Assembly: GCA_944390375.1 (NCBI GenBank)
Contig: CALXPZ010000079.1
Span: 1-40,375, forward strand
DNA from: an uncultured Alphaproteobacteria bacterium
GTDB taxonomy: Bacteria; Pseudomonadota; Alphaproteobacteria; RF32; CAG-239
Length of the DNA stretch: 40,375 bases
Reading direction: 5' to 3'
Translations under genes and position numbers: made by a program
Notes under the pieces: model-generated
Told to the model about the DNA's origin: nothing
Databases searched by the model: none
What the model saw: only the letters and a program-made list of their open reading frames with translations
In this document: positions 16,734-25,399 of the stretch, piece after piece
Layout: the number at the start of each line of letters is the position of its first letter
How positions within the stretch are numbered: position 1 is the first letter of the stretch

Positions 16734-17327
16734 TTGTCCGGTCAGGAAATTGAAAAACTGATAAAACTGACGGCCAAACTGCCGGCGCTCGGTTCGCGCT
16801 CGGCACGGCGAATCGTGCTGCACCTTTTGAAGAAAAAGGAAACCGTCCTCCTGCCTCTGATCGAATCTTTGCAGGAGGTGGCAGCCAATATCAAAACTTG
16901 TGAAGTTTGCGGCAATTATGACACGATTTCACCCTGCTCTCTTTGCAGCTCCGAAAAACGCGACCGCTCGACAATCTGCGTTGTTCAGGATGTGGCCGAT
17001 TTATGGGCGATGGAGCGGGTCGGGTTTTACCGGGGTCTGTATCATGTGCTGGGCGGTGTTTTGTCGGCTCTTGACGGCATTTCTCCCGAAGATCTGAACA
17101 TAGAAAAACTGCTCCTCCGACTGGAAAAAGGAGAAACAAAAGAAGTGATCCTTGCGTTGCCGGCAACCGTTGACGGACAGATTACTTCCCACTATCTGGT
17201 CAGCCGGCTGAAAGACAGCAATATTAAAATCACCACTCTGGCGCAGGGGATTCCGGTCGGCGCCGAACTGGATTACATGGACGAAGGCACCATCCAACTG
17301 GCCATCAATTCACGTAAGGAAATGTAA
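16734..17327 (+). CDS. recR: recombination mediator protein RecR
   Basis: RecR works with RecO (and RecF) to load RecA onto SSB-coated single strands. The 197-residue protein starts with TTG at 16734, preceded by an AGGAGAT ribosome site. It has the helix-hairpin-helix region LPALGSRSARRIVLHLL, the C4 zinc finger CEVCGNYDTISPCSLC (about 55-72) and the Toprim segment ICVVQDVADLWAMER to LALPATVDGQ. All parts are intact and the length is normal. Confidence 0.95.
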   Translation: MSGQEIEKLIKLTAKLPALGSRSARRIVLHLLKKKETVLLPLIESLQEVAANIKTCEVCGNYDTISPCSLCSSEKRDRSTICVVQDVADLWAMERVGFYRGLYHVLGGVLSALDGISPEDLNIEKLLLRLEKGETKEVILALPATVDGQITSHYLVSRLKDSNIKITTLAQGIPVGAELDYMDEGTIQLAINSRKEM

Positions 17328-17342
17328 AAAGGAAACAAAGCT

Positions 17343-17861
17343 ATGAAACGGCAAATGACTACTTTCTTTTTTCTGCTTATTTCTGTATTTCCTTTTTCTG
17401 CCGAAGCAATCTCCAGTGTTTCGTTTCAGGCGATGTATGCGGCGGCCTCCCGCGGTGATGTCGAGGGGTTGCGCAGCGCCATGCACCGGGGATTAAAAAT
17501 TGATTCCGTCAACCAAAAAGGCGACACCGGGGTTTGCGTTGCAATCAAGCGCGGAGATTATAAGGCATATAATGCTTTTATCCAGGCCGGCGCCCGGGAC
17601 AATCCGCCCTGCCTTGCTCGGATTAAACGTTCAAAATACGAAAGGTTTATCGCTTCCGACAAAATAGTCCGCTTTCCGCGTAATCAATATACACCGCCGG
17701 CGGGAAGACAAGCGCCGGACAACTATTATTATCCCGATCAGTATATTGCCGCCCGACAAGTAAACATTATCCAGCGGGAACTTGATTACACCGCCCGGAC
17801 GGGCAATGCCTATAATCTGCTTTATATGCCGGTTTCCCTTTTGTTTTCCTTTTTTCCTTAA
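17343..17861 (+). CDS. small secreted protein with ankyrin-like repeats
   Basis: The product has 172 residues. A signal peptide covers residues 1-21 (basic start, FFFLLISVFPFS core, AEA-I cleavage). Residues 28-90 have two ankyrin-type units: MYAAASRGDVEGLRSAMHRG then GDTGVCVAIKRGDYKAYNAFIQAGA. The remainder is Tyr/Pro/Arg-rich without a known domain, with a hydrophobic C-terminal tail (LLYMPVSLLFSFFP). The substrate or partner is unknown. It is 15 bases after recR and probably at the end of the dnaX operon, as a terminator follows. Confidence 0.75.
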   Translation: MKRQMTTFFFLLISVFPFSAEAISSVSFQAMYAAASRGDVEGLRSAMHRGLKIDSVNQKGDTGVCVAIKRGDYKAYNAFIQAGARDNPPCLARIKRSKYERFIASDKIVRFPRNQYTPPAGRQAPDNYYYPDQYIAARQVNIIQRELDYTARTGNAYNLLYMPVSLLFSFFP

Positions 17862-17902
17862 AATAAAGAAAAAAATATTCCCGGCATTTTCGGATAAAAC
17901 AA

Positions 17903-17932
17903 AACACCGGTTTGACTGCCGGTGTTTTTTTG
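17903..17932. terminator. bidirectional intrinsic terminator
   Basis: AACACCGG (17903-17910), loop of 8, CCGGTGTT (17919-17926), then a T-run to 17931. It lies between the plus-strand gene ending at 17861 and the minus-strand cvpA ending at 17951. The minus-strand reading also ends in TTTTG, so it may serve both. Confidence 0.85.
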
Positions 17933-17950
17933 GGGCCTGAAAAAAAGCAA

Positions 17951-18631
17951 TTATTCGATTGTTTCAATCAGACGATCAAGGCTTTTCTGCTCGGATTTGT
18001 CATAGCCCACCGTTTCGTCTTCTTTGACTTCGACCACGGTCTTTTTGGCAACTTTCGGCTGCGCCAGTTTTTCAAACAAATCGTCAATATCACTTTCCAG
18101 TTCCACCCCGGGAGCGACTTCTTTGTCGGGATTGATTTGATCGTGTACCTTATCGCGGGCAGAGCGGGGAATAAGTTTTTCAATCGGTTCGGCAAAAGAA
18201 CCGGCTAACTGAAAATATTTTGACTGCTTAAAGGTTTCCGGCTGAGCCTCAGGCGGCATAATCCAGCCGATCAGTATGTTGAGCAGTATAATCAGCAAAA
18301 ACGCTCTCAAAACGCCAAAAAACAGCCCTAAAGCACGATCCATTCCGCTCAGCTTGCTGCTGCGGACCTTGCCGATGATAAAAGAGCACAGATAAATCCA
18401 GATAATGAAAAAGACGATCAAGATACCAAAAGCGGAGGCAATAATGGCCATCAACTCGCTTTCGATATAATTTTCCGCCAGCGGCTGGACATAGGGCAGC
18501 AGGTAGATGATGGCAACAACCCCCAAAAACCAGCCGATTATCGACAAAACTTCCTTGATCAGCCCGCGATTGAGCGCAATCAGGGCAGAGATCAAGACAA
18601 TGACCAAAATAATGATATCCAGACCGTTCAT
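17951..18631 (-). CDS. cvpA: CvpA family inner-membrane protein
   Basis: The product has 226 residues. Four membrane segments lie in the first ~125 residues, beginning with the family signature NGLDIIILVIVLISALIALNRGLIKEVLSIIGWFLG (residues 2-37). The cytoplasmic C-terminal tail (about 145-226) is charged and more variable. The family is named for colicin V export but its true role is envelope-related and not well defined. It follows radA by 10 bases. In many relatives purF comes next, but here a terminator does. Confidence 0.88.
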   Translation of the reverse strand: MNGLDIIILVIVLISALIALNRGLIKEVLSIIGWFLGVVAIIYLLPYVQPLAENYIESELMAIIASAFGILIVFFIIWIYLCSFIIGKVRSSKLSGMDRALGLFFGVLRAFLLIILLNILIGWIMPPEAQPETFKQSKYFQLAGSFAEPIEKLIPRSARDKVHDQINPDKEVAPGVELESDIDDLFEKLAQPKVAKKTVVEVKEDETVGYDKSEQKSLDRLIETIE

Positions 18632-18641
18632 AACTTTTATC

Positions 18642-20015
18642 CTAATTAAACCAATTAATCAGCTTTTGCACGTTGCCGATTTCGTGAATATTGATGTCGA
18701 CGTTGTTTTTCTTTTTGTCCTTGCTGTACTGCGACGGCATAATGGCGCTCTTAAAACCGAGCTTGTGCGCTTCTTTCAGCCGCAGGTTCGGTTGGCTGAC
18801 GGCGCGGATTTCGCCCGACAGGCCGATTTCGCCGAAAACGACCATATCCGCCGGCAGCGGGTGGTTGGTCAAGGAAGACACAATCGCCATCGCAACCGCC
18901 AGATCGGCCGCCGGTTCGGAAATTTTCAGCCCGCCGGCGATGTTGAGATAGACGTCCTGAGAACCAAGATTGAGCCCTCCCCTTGCCTCCAAAACGGCCA
19001 GTACCATCGACAGACGACCGGAATCCCAGCCGACAACCGCCCGCTTGGGGCTGGAGTAGCCGCTCTGGCTGACCAGCGCCTGAATTTCTACCAGCACCGG
19101 CCGCGATCCTTCTATCCCGGCAAACACGCAGGAACCGGAAATATTGCCCTGACGCTCGGCCAAAAACAGGGCGGAAGGGTTTTCCACTTCGACCAGACCT
19201 TTGTCCTGCATTTCAAAAACACCGATTTCGTCGGTGGCGCCGTAACGGTTTTTGACCGCCCGCAAAATCCGGAAATGATGACCGCGTTCGCCCTCAAAAT
19301 AGAGCACGGTGTCAACCATGTGTTCCAAAACCCGGGGGCCGGCAATCGCTCCCTGTTTGGTTACATGCCCGACCAAAAACAGCACAAAACCTTTCTTTTT
19401 AGCCAGTTTTATCAGCTCGTAGGCACAGGCGCGCACCTGGGCAACGCTGCCGGGGGTTGACTCCGCCTCTTCCAGATACATGGTCTGGATTGAATCAATG
19501 ACGACAACCGCAGCATTTGTTTTTTCCAAAGTGGATATAATGTCTTTTATTTCGGTTGCCGAGGCCAGATTAACCGGAGCATTTTCAAGCCCCAGCCGGC
19601 GGGCGCGGATTTTGACCTGATCAGCCGCCTCTTCGCCGGAAATATAATAACATTCCGGCTGACCGGGCAGGCAGGCAATGCTTGCGCAAACCTGCAGCAG
19701 CAACGTGGACTTACCGATGCCGGGATCGCCGCCGACCAAAATGACCGAACCGGGAACCAGACCGCCGCCGCAAACCCGGTCAAGCTCCCGGATATTGGTG
19801 TGCAGGCGTGTCAAAGCTTCGGTCGAACTGCTTAAAGAAACAAAACTGAGCTGAGAACCTTTTTTTTTGGGATTGAAATTAGAAAACCCCCCGCCGCCGA
19901 TTTTTTCCTCAATTATCGTGTTCCATTCCCCGCAGGAATCGCATTTTCCCTGCCATTTCAGATAAACGGCGCCGCAACTTTGGCAGACATACTCAATTCC
20001 GCTTTTTTTGGACAT
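18642..20015 (-). CDS. radA: DNA repair helicase-like protein RadA (Sms)
   Basis: RadA promotes branch migration during recombination. The 457-residue protein has the N-terminal C4 zinc finger CQSCGAVYLKWQGKCDSC (residues 10-27), a RecA-type ATPase with Walker A GGDPGIGKST (about 93-102), the RadA-specific KNRYG motif, and a C-terminal Lon-protease-like domain (GGLKISEPAADLAVAMAI) that lacks the protease dyad, as is normal for RadA. All features are complete. It lies 3 bases after mlaF. Confidence 0.96.
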   Translation of the reverse strand: MSKKSGIEYVCQSCGAVYLKWQGKCDSCGEWNTIIEEKIGGGGFSNFNPKKKGSQLSFVSLSSSTEALTRLHTNIRELDRVCGGGLVPGSVILVGGDPGIGKSTLLLQVCASIACLPGQPECYYISGEEAADQVKIRARRLGLENAPVNLASATEIKDIISTLEKTNAAVVVIDSIQTMYLEEAESTPGSVAQVRACAYELIKLAKKKGFVLFLVGHVTKQGAIAGPRVLEHMVDTVLYFEGERGHHFRILRAVKNRYGATDEIGVFEMQDKGLVEVENPSALFLAERQGNISGSCVFAGIEGSRPVLVEIQALVSQSGYSSPKRAVVGWDSGRLSMVLAVLEARGGLNLGSQDVYLNIAGGLKISEPAADLAVAMAIVSSLTNHPLPADMVVFGEIGLSGEIRAVSQPNLRLKEAHKLGFKSAIMPSQYSKDKKKNNVDINIHEIGNVQKLINWFN

Positions 20016-20018
20016 TCG

Positions 20019-20789
20019 TTATATCTCCACTTTGATAGGCCCTTTTGAGCTGCCGTTGACAAATTGCAGCACATAAGGATTGTCGGTTTTATCCATTTCG
20101 GCAACCGTTCCCTGCCAGATGATTTTTCCCTGATAGAGCATGGCGATCCGGTCGGCGATTTTGCGGGCGGAAGCCATATCGTGAGTGATGGTCAGCGCGC
20201 TGGCGCCGAGTTTTTTAACCGAATCTATAATCAGATCGTTAATAACGTCGGCCATAATCGGGTCAAGCCCGGTTGTCGGTTCGTCAAAAAAGATGATTTC
20301 CGGGCGGGTGGCAACCGCACGCGCCAGCCCTACCCTTTTTTGCATGCCGCCGGACAATTCGGAAGGGGACAAATCGGCAACATCCGGACCCAAACCGACC
20401 TGACGCAAAACTTCAATCGCTTTTTCTTTCGCCTGACGACGCGGCATTTTTTGATTTTCGAGCAAGCCGAAAGCCACGTTTTCCCAAACGCTCAGGCTGT
20501 CAAACAATGCCCCGCCCTGAAACAGCATACCCATTGTGGCATAAAGTTTTTCGCTTTCTTTGCGCGGGGCGCCGACGGTTTCGATGCCGTCAATTTTAAT
20601 GGAGCCGGAATCCGGCGTTATCAGCCCCTGAATGCATTTTATCAGAACGGATTTTCCGGTTCCCGAACCGCCGATGACAACCAGTGATTCCCCTTTGCCG
20701 ACGGTCAGGTCAACACCGTTTAACACGCGTTTGCGGCCGAAAGCCTTGCGCAAACCTTTGACCTCGATTTTATTTGTTTCTTTTTGCAT
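20019..20789 (-). CDS. mlaF: MlaF, ABC ATP-binding subunit of phospholipid transport
   Basis: The product has 256 residues. It has Walker A GGSGTGKSV (about 37-45), a Q-loop in MGMLFQGGALFDSL, the signature LSGGMQKRVGLARA, Walker B EIIFFDEPTTGLDP and the H-loop TITHDM. The Q-loop and GGALFDS stretch are typical of MlaF/Ttg2A rather than of sugar or amino-acid importers. It pairs with MlaE at 20809 to drive retrograde or anterograde lipid transfer between membranes. MlaD is not encoded next to it. Confidence 0.92.
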   Translation of the reverse strand: MQKETNKIEVKGLRKAFGRKRVLNGVDLTVGKGESLVVIGGSGTGKSVLIKCIQGLITPDSGSIKIDGIETVGAPRKESEKLYATMGMLFQGGALFDSLSVWENVAFGLLENQKMPRRQAKEKAIEVLRQVGLGPDVADLSPSELSGGMQKRVGLARAVATRPEIIFFDEPTTGLDPIMADVINDLIIDSVKKLGASALTITHDMASARKIADRIAMLYQGKIIWQGTVAEMDKTDNPYVLQFVNGSSKGPIKVEI

Positions 20790-20808
20790 AACGTTTCCGC
20801 TCCGTCAT

Positions 20809-21603
20809 CTATTTGGTAAAAATAAGACCGGTGATGATATAGTTGAAAATGAGGATGATTATCGAAGACGCAACCACAGCATTAGTCGTCGCCTCACCTA
20901 CCCCTTGAGCTCCGCCTTTTGATTTGTAGCCGTTGTAGCAGCCCATCAAAGCAATGACAAACCCAAAAACGGCAGCTTTGATAACACCGGTATAAATATC
21001 TATCGACTGGAGTTCGTTTATGGTGGCCTTGATGTAATTGGCCGGGTTAAAATCCAACTGATAAACCGCAACAATATAGCCGCCGAAAATGCCGATGACA
21101 TCACCGATCAAAACCAGCAGGGGAAGCACAATTACACCGGCTAAAAGCCGCGGCGCCACCAGATATTTGTAGGGATTGGTCGACAGGGTGGAGAGGGCGT
21201 CTATCTGCTCGGTTACGCGCATGGTACCGATTTCCGCGGCCATTGCGGCACCGATACGGCCGGCAACCATCAGGCCGGCAAAGGCCGGCGCCAGCTCACG
21301 GGTAACCGAAATAAGAACGACCGAGGCAATGGCACTTTCGGCACCGTAGCTGGAAAAACCGGCGTGCGTCTGCAAAGCAATCACCATACCGGCAAAAATC
21401 GTGGTCAGCGCCACTACCGGCAGAGAATAAAAACCGATGTCGACGACCTGACGAAGCAAAAGCTTGGGATAAAAAGGCGGGGTAACGCAGTTGTACAGCG
21501 CTTTGGCAATAAATTCCGCAAGTTGCCCTATGCGGGAAATAAAAACAACCAGCGGCTTACCGAGCGTCCGCAAAAAATTTTCCAGATACCTGTGATGTTG
21601 CAT
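20809..21603 (-). CDS. mlaE: MlaE, ABC permease subunit of phospholipid transport
   Basis: The product has 264 residues. MlaE-family motifs are present: the QVVDIGFYSLPVVALTTIF segment, LTTIFAGMVIALQTHAGFSS, and the long SVVLISVTRELAPAFAGLMV stretch. Five or six membrane segments are visible. Length and order match the MlaE/Ttg2B permease, co-encoded with MlaF 19 bases downstream. An N-terminal amphipathic region (residues 1-35) precedes the first membrane segment, as in the family. Confidence 0.92.
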   Translation of the reverse strand: MQHHRYLENFLRTLGKPLVVFISRIGQLAEFIAKALYNCVTPPFYPKLLLRQVVDIGFYSLPVVALTTIFAGMVIALQTHAGFSSYGAESAIASVVLISVTRELAPAFAGLMVAGRIGAAMAAEIGTMRVTEQIDALSTLSTNPYKYLVAPRLLAGVIVLPLLVLIGDVIGIFGGYIVAVYQLDFNPANYIKATINELQSIDIYTGVIKAAVFGFVIALMGCYNGYKSKGGAQGVGEATTNAVVASSIIILIFNYIITGLIFTK

Positions 21604-21665
21604 TGCTTTTTCCTAAATCCGTTAAACGGCTTTATCTTAAAATAAGAGCAACAATAAAGCAAGGG

Positions 21666-22091
21666 CTATTTATTTTGGTAACAAGAGAGAATGATCTTAT
21701 CTATTGCCGATATTTCAAAGCCGTGGAGGCGGATTTTGGGAACTTTTACCCCGCAGTATTCAACCGTTTCCCCCATCGGCAGACGCTCTATTTTTTCCTC
21801 AGCCGGCACCAGTTCGACGACCAGTTCGACAAAAGCAGAGGGGCAGGGCTCAAAACGGCAGATGCCGACCCCGCGGACTTCCATCATCCCGCGGATTTCT
21901 TCCGGACAAGAGGCTCTTAAGCGGCCGAATTTCTCTTCCAGATCGGTGCGGTCGTCGGCAACCAACAGGGCGCCTTTGTTCATCATCATACGAAGCGCAA
22001 GGTCAGATTTGCCGCTGCCCGAAGGTCCGGTAAACAGGATGCCGTTTTCCTTGTAGCTGATGCAGGTTGCATGTATGTTTATCTTAGTCAA
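21666..22091 (-). CDS. hprK: HPr kinase/phosphorylase, short alphaproteobacterial form
   Basis: The product has 141 residues. It contains only the catalytic domain: Walker A FTGPSGSGKSDLALRMM (about 19-35), ADD at about 48-50, and the HPrK signature EVRGVGICRF (about 72-81). The N-terminal domain of Gram-positive HprK is absent, as is usual in Alphaproteobacteria, where the enzyme phosphorylates HPr in a regulatory nitrogen-type phosphotransferase system. No ptsH or ptsI is seen in the window. The start overlaps the tsaE stop by 8 bases. Confidence 0.88.
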   Translation of the reverse strand: MTKINIHATCISYKENGILFTGPSGSGKSDLALRMMMNKGALLVADDRTDLEEKFGRLRASCPEEIRGMMEVRGVGICRFEPCPSAFVELVVELVPAEEKIERLPMGETVEYCGVKVPKIRLHGFEISAIDKIILSCYQNK

Positions 22092-22527
22092 GATCTTTTT
22101 CGCCTTTCATGCCGCTGACCGTTATGCGGCGGCCAGACATTGCGGGGACAATTTCTATCCGGATTGCTTTACGAGGCAGGTAACCGCCCATTTTTTCGGG
22201 CCATTCTATCAGGGTAACGCCGGAATAGAGCGCCTCTTCCATTCCCAGTTCAAAAATTTCTTCCGGTGATTTTAAACGGTAAAGATCAAAATGATAGATA
22301 TCAAAATCTTTTGCCGGATATGTTTGAACCAGCGTAAAAGTCGGACTGGGAATTTCTTCAGCGCCGGTCAGGCTGCGGATAAAAGCACGGCAGAGCACGC
22401 TTTTTCCCATCCCGAGCGTGCCGTAAAGGGCAAAACAGTCGCCTTTGCGGGCAGCGGCGGCCAGCCGGCGGCCGAGTTCTTCCGTATCTTTTTCCGTGGC
22501 GCAAAAATAAGTTTCAGATGTACTCAT
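22084..22527 (-). CDS. tsaE: tRNA threonylcarbamoyladenosine biosynthesis ATPase TsaE
   Basis: The product has 147 residues, the usual length. It has Walker A YGTLGMGKSVLCRAFIRSL (residues 35-53), the family motif IPSPTFTLVQTY and the DFDIYHFDLYRLKSPEE segment, and LIEWPEKMGGYLP near the end. All are diagnostic of TsaE (YjeE). It acts with TsaB (encoded at 11067) and TsaD in t6A formation. It is translationally coupled to hprK downstream. Confidence 0.94.
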   Translation of the reverse strand: MSTSETYFCATEKDTEELGRRLAAAARKGDCFALYGTLGMGKSVLCRAFIRSLTGAEEIPSPTFTLVQTYPAKDFDIYHFDLYRLKSPEEIFELGMEEALYSGVTLIEWPEKMGGYLPRKAIRIEIVPAMSGRRITVSGMKGEKDLD

Positions 22528-22535
22528 GCCTGTCC

Positions 22536-23579
22536 TTAAAAATCGAGAATACTTTTTTTCGGCTGCTTAGGTTTTATCACCTTGATTTTCGGCTTTTTAG
22601 ACTGAATTTCGCGCCAATCCCAGGGTTTGTAAAACTGTCCCTGCCACAATCCGCGGCCGCTGTCCCGCGCCTGCTGCTCGTAGGGCAGGTAAATACCGCT
22701 TTGCTGCGGATCGGCAACCGCCCAGCCGGCATTGACCAGCGCCGCGCCGATATCATATTGCCCCAGCGAACAGGTGGCAACCATATTGCCCTTGGAATCC
22801 TGTTTTAAAACATGGCATTCGAGTTCGTGGCCGGATATCCAGCTTTTCAGCCAGCGGGCGGCTTCCTGTCCGCAGCGGTAGGCACGTCCTTTGCCGTCAG
22901 CACAGGTCTGGTTGGATTCCGGTGCGTCGATGCCGTAAAGTTTCAGGTAGCGGCCGCGCATTTCAAGTGTATCGCCGTTGATTACCCGGGTTACACCGTA
23001 AACGGCGGGATAATCGTTGGGGTTAAAACGTCTTACGGGTTCCGGTTCGGGACTGCTGCCGGTCAGGCTGCTCAGCAGTTTTTCAAAACCGCTTTCCTCT
23101 TCCGCACGGGGTTCGGCAGCGGGGCGAGGGGCTGTTTCCGCACTGACGGGCGCCGGCATTTCTTCCGCCAGATCAACGTCATCAAAATTTTCGCTCAAAA
23201 GAGGGGCTGTCGGAGAAGAGGCTTTTTCAACCTCGGGCTCAGCCGAAGCCGCGGCTTGCATTTCGGACACGGCTGCCGTACTGCGGCCGGCACCCAAAAA
23301 GCTGCGAATATTGGGTATCACCTTATCAACCCCGCCGTTGAAAGCACCGATGGCATAAAGAACAAAACCGACAATCAGGCAGATAATGAGCAAGACGGGA
23401 ATGCAGCCCATGGCTCGCCAAACCATTTTGCCGAAAATGTATAAAACCACAAAGCCGACAATAATGCCGATAAAACCACCGCCCTGAAACAGCAAATTTG
23501 AACTCTGAGTGCCGCTGCCGCCCAGATAAATCAGGATTACCGCGGCAAGACCAAGGATTAACTTTTTAATAAAAAACAT
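22536..23579 (-). CDS. membrane-anchored staphylococcal-nuclease-like (SNase) protein with altered active site
   Basis: The product has 347 residues. Three hydrophobic segments at about 7-22, 33-50 and 54-75 anchor it, followed by a Pro/Glu/Ala-rich linker (about 95-190) and then a thermonuclease-like domain (about 195-330): VINGDTLEMRG, YGIDAPESNQTC, YRCGQEAARWL, ALVNAGWAVA. Asp and Glu of the IDAPE motif are kept. The residue matching Arg35 of staphylococcal nuclease is Lys (in YLKLYGID), and that matching Arg87 is Asn (in QDSKGNMVATC). Activity is therefore doubtful. It lies 8 bases before tsaE, probably in one transcript. Confidence 0.8.
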   Translation of the reverse strand: MFFIKKLILGLAAVILIYLGGSGTQSSNLLFQGGGFIGIIVGFVVLYIFGKMVWRAMGCIPVLLIICLIVGFVLYAIGAFNGGVDKVIPNIRSFLGAGRSTAAVSEMQAAASAEPEVEKASSPTAPLLSENFDDVDLAEEMPAPVSAETAPRPAAEPRAEEESGFEKLLSSLTGSSPEPEPVRRFNPNDYPAVYGVTRVINGDTLEMRGRYLKLYGIDAPESNQTCADGKGRAYRCGQEAARWLKSWISGHELECHVLKQDSKGNMVATCSLGQYDIGAALVNAGWAVADPQQSGIYLPYEQQARDSGRGLWQGQFYKPWDWREIQSKKPKIKVIKPKQPKKSILDF

Positions 23580-23632
23580 GGCAGGGTTCCTTAAAAATTT
23601 TTAATTTGCTGCAATATATATCAAAAGACGGT

Positions 23633-23655
23633 AAAAATATGGTTACCATATTTTT
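23633..23655. terminator. perfect 23-bp palindrome, possible weak terminator of parAB
   Basis: AAAAATATGGT, one central T, ACCATATTTTT. Read on the minus strand it lies about 90 bases after the parB stop, with a stem of nine pairs, a GTAAC-type loop and a T5 tail. The stem is AT-rich, so either weak termination or an operator function is possible. Confidence 0.4.
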
Positions 23656-23743
23656 GTCTTTATCGTATTTGGCAGAATGAAAATAATTCCCCAGTTTTCA
23701 GCTCCGTCTAACCGGTACCGCGGTGATTGTTTTGCTGCCGTCG

Positions 23744-24625
23744 TCAGACCGCTTTTTGCCGGAGAATATCGACAATCCTGTCCAGTTCCGCCGGATCGGC
23801 ATATCGGAGAACGATTTTTCCGCCGCCGTTGCGGCCGGCCGTAACTTTGACTTTCATCCCCAAACTGCGGCCGATGAAAGAAGATATTTCCTCAAGATCA
23901 CTGTCGGCCGGTTTTTCTTTTCTGCTTTCTACCGGTTTTCTGGCTTTGGCCGCCAGTTCTTCCGCCTGACGGGCATTGAGGCCACGGGCGGCAATTTTCT
24001 GCGCCAGGGCTTCCGCGTCGGCAAGCCCGATTAAGGGACGAACCTGGCCGGCAGTTAAAATACCGTCGCGGACCATTTTTTGGACACTTGCCGGCAGGGC
24101 AAGCAAGCGGAGCGTGTTGGCAATATGGCTGCGCGATTTTCCGATCACTTTGGCCAATGCTTCCTGGGTATGGGAAAATTCATCAATCAGGCGCTGCAAA
24201 CCTTCCGCCTCTTCTATTGCCGACAAATTTTCGCGCAGCAGGTTTTCAACCAGGGCAACTTCCAGCACTTCTTTGTCGTTCATGCTTTTAACGATAACGG
24301 GAACTTCTTTCAGCCCCGCCATGCCGGCTGCTCTGTAACGGCGTTCACCGGCGATGATTTCGTACTTTCCGCCGCCAAGCTCGCGAACCAAAAGCGGCTG
24401 GAGAACACCTTTTTCGCTGATGGAGCGAGCAAGGGCGTCAAGCGCTTCCTGATCAAAATCGAGCCGGGGCTGGTAGCGGCTGGGGGACAAATCGTTGATA
24501 TTGACATTTTTTTCGCCGGCGCGGGAAACCGTGTTGTTATCCGACTGGATGAAATCGATATCATCGCCGAGGAGGGCGCCCAAACCGCGGCCAAGGCTTT
24601 TTCTTTTGTGATTATCTTCTAACAT
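23744..24625 (-). CDS. parB: chromosome-partitioning protein ParB
   Basis: ParB is a CTP-dependent DNA clamp that loads at parS and spreads. From ATG 24625 it has 293 residues; the start opens MLEDNHKRKSLGRGLGALLGDD, with the KSLGRGLGALL sequence that recruits ParA/MinD-type ATPases. Motifs present are the CTP-binding LRENLSAIEEAEGL region (ENLxREDLNPIEEA in relatives), GERRYRAA and the helix-turn-helix AKVIGKSRSHIANTLRLLALP. The ATG overlaps the last codons of parA by 7 bases, so the two are coupled. Two parS sites lie at 25985 and 28771. Confidence 0.96.
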   Translation of the reverse strand: MLEDNHKRKSLGRGLGALLGDDIDFIQSDNNTVSRAGEKNVNINDLSPSRYQPRLDFDQEALDALARSISEKGVLQPLLVRELGGGKYEIIAGERRYRAAGMAGLKEVPVIVKSMNDKEVLEVALVENLLRENLSAIEEAEGLQRLIDEFSHTQEALAKVIGKSRSHIANTLRLLALPASVQKMVRDGILTAGQVRPLIGLADAEALAQKIAARGLNARQAEELAAKARKPVESRKEKPADSDLEEISSFIGRSLGMKVKVTAGRNGGGKIVLRYADPAELDRIVDILRQKAV

Positions 24626-25398
24626 GCGAGCAATTCCTTTTCTCTTTTCAATACTTCGCCGGTCAGGTTGATATAAGCCTGCGAACCCGGACATTTGAAA
24701 TCATAAAGCAATACCGGTTTGCCGTGAGAGGGCGCTTCCGATACCCGCACATTCCGCGGAATTACCGTTTGGTAAACTTTGCTGCCGAAGAAACTGCGGA
24801 CATCTTCTTCCACCATCTGAGTCAGATTGTTGCGGCCGTCGTACATTGTCAGCACAACCCCCTGCAACTCCAACTTCGGGTTAAAGCGTCTTTTTATCTG
24901 GTTGATGTTGCCGATAAGGTCGGTGATACCTTCCAGGGCAAGATATTCGCACTGAAGAGGGACAATCACCGCATCGGCGGCAACCAAGGCATTGATGGTT
25001 ACAAGGCTTAAGGAGGGCGGGCAGTCTATCAGGATATAATCGTAGTTGAGATTTTTGTCGCTCAGGGCATCTTTTAATGCAAATTCACGCCGCTCGCGAT
25101 CAATCAGCTCGACCTCAGCACCGGCCAGATCAGGAGTTGCCGGTACCAGCGAAAAACCGGGAATCTCGGTTAAGACAACCGCGTCTTTGATATCTTTTTC
25201 CCCGATGATGACTTCGTAAGACGAAACCATGCCGGAATGTTTGTCTATCCCCAGCGAGGTTGACGCATTCGACTGCGGATCCAGGTCAATCACCAGAACA
25301 TTTTTACCGGCCGCCGCCATCGCCGTCGCGACATTGACCGTGGTCGTTGTTTTGCCGACGCCGCCTTTACGGTTGGCAACTGCAATAATACGAGGCAT
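24619..25398 (-). CDS. parA: chromosome-partitioning ATPase ParA
   Basis: The product has 259 residues. The deviant Walker A KGGVGKTTTTVN (residues 11-22), the DLDPQSNASTSLGI motif and the YDYILIDCPPSLSLVTINALVAAD Walker B region are intact and typical of chromosomal ParA/Soj. It would form ATP-dependent DNA-bound gradients that pull ParB-parS complexes. It starts 2 bases after the rsmG stop, in the order rsmG-parA-parB. Confidence 0.97.
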   Translation of the reverse strand: MPRIIAVANRKGGVGKTTTTVNVATAMAAAGKNVLVIDLDPQSNASTSLGIDKHSGMVSSYEVIIGEKDIKDAVVLTEIPGFSLVPATPDLAGAEVELIDRERREFALKDALSDKNLNYDYILIDCPPSLSLVTINALVAADAVIVPLQCEYLALEGITDLIGNINQIKRRFNPKLELQGVVLTMYDGRNNLTQMVEEDVRSFFGSKVYQTVIPRNVRVSEAPSHGKPVLLYDFKCPGSQAYINLTGEVLKREKELLAC

Positions 25399-25399
25399 T

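Noticed and set aside
18642-20015. RadA C-terminal Lon-like domain as a dead protease of special interest
   Set aside because: Loss of the protease dyad is the rule in RadA.
21666-22091. hprK as a truncated pseudogene
   Set aside because: The short, catalytic-domain-only form is normal in Alphaproteobacteria, and Walker A and the EVRGVG signature are intact.
24626-24694. 23-residue N-terminal extension of ParB overlapping parA
   Set aside because: The usual ParB start (KSLGRGLGALL soon after Met) follows from ATG 24625, which shows the normal short overlap with parA.
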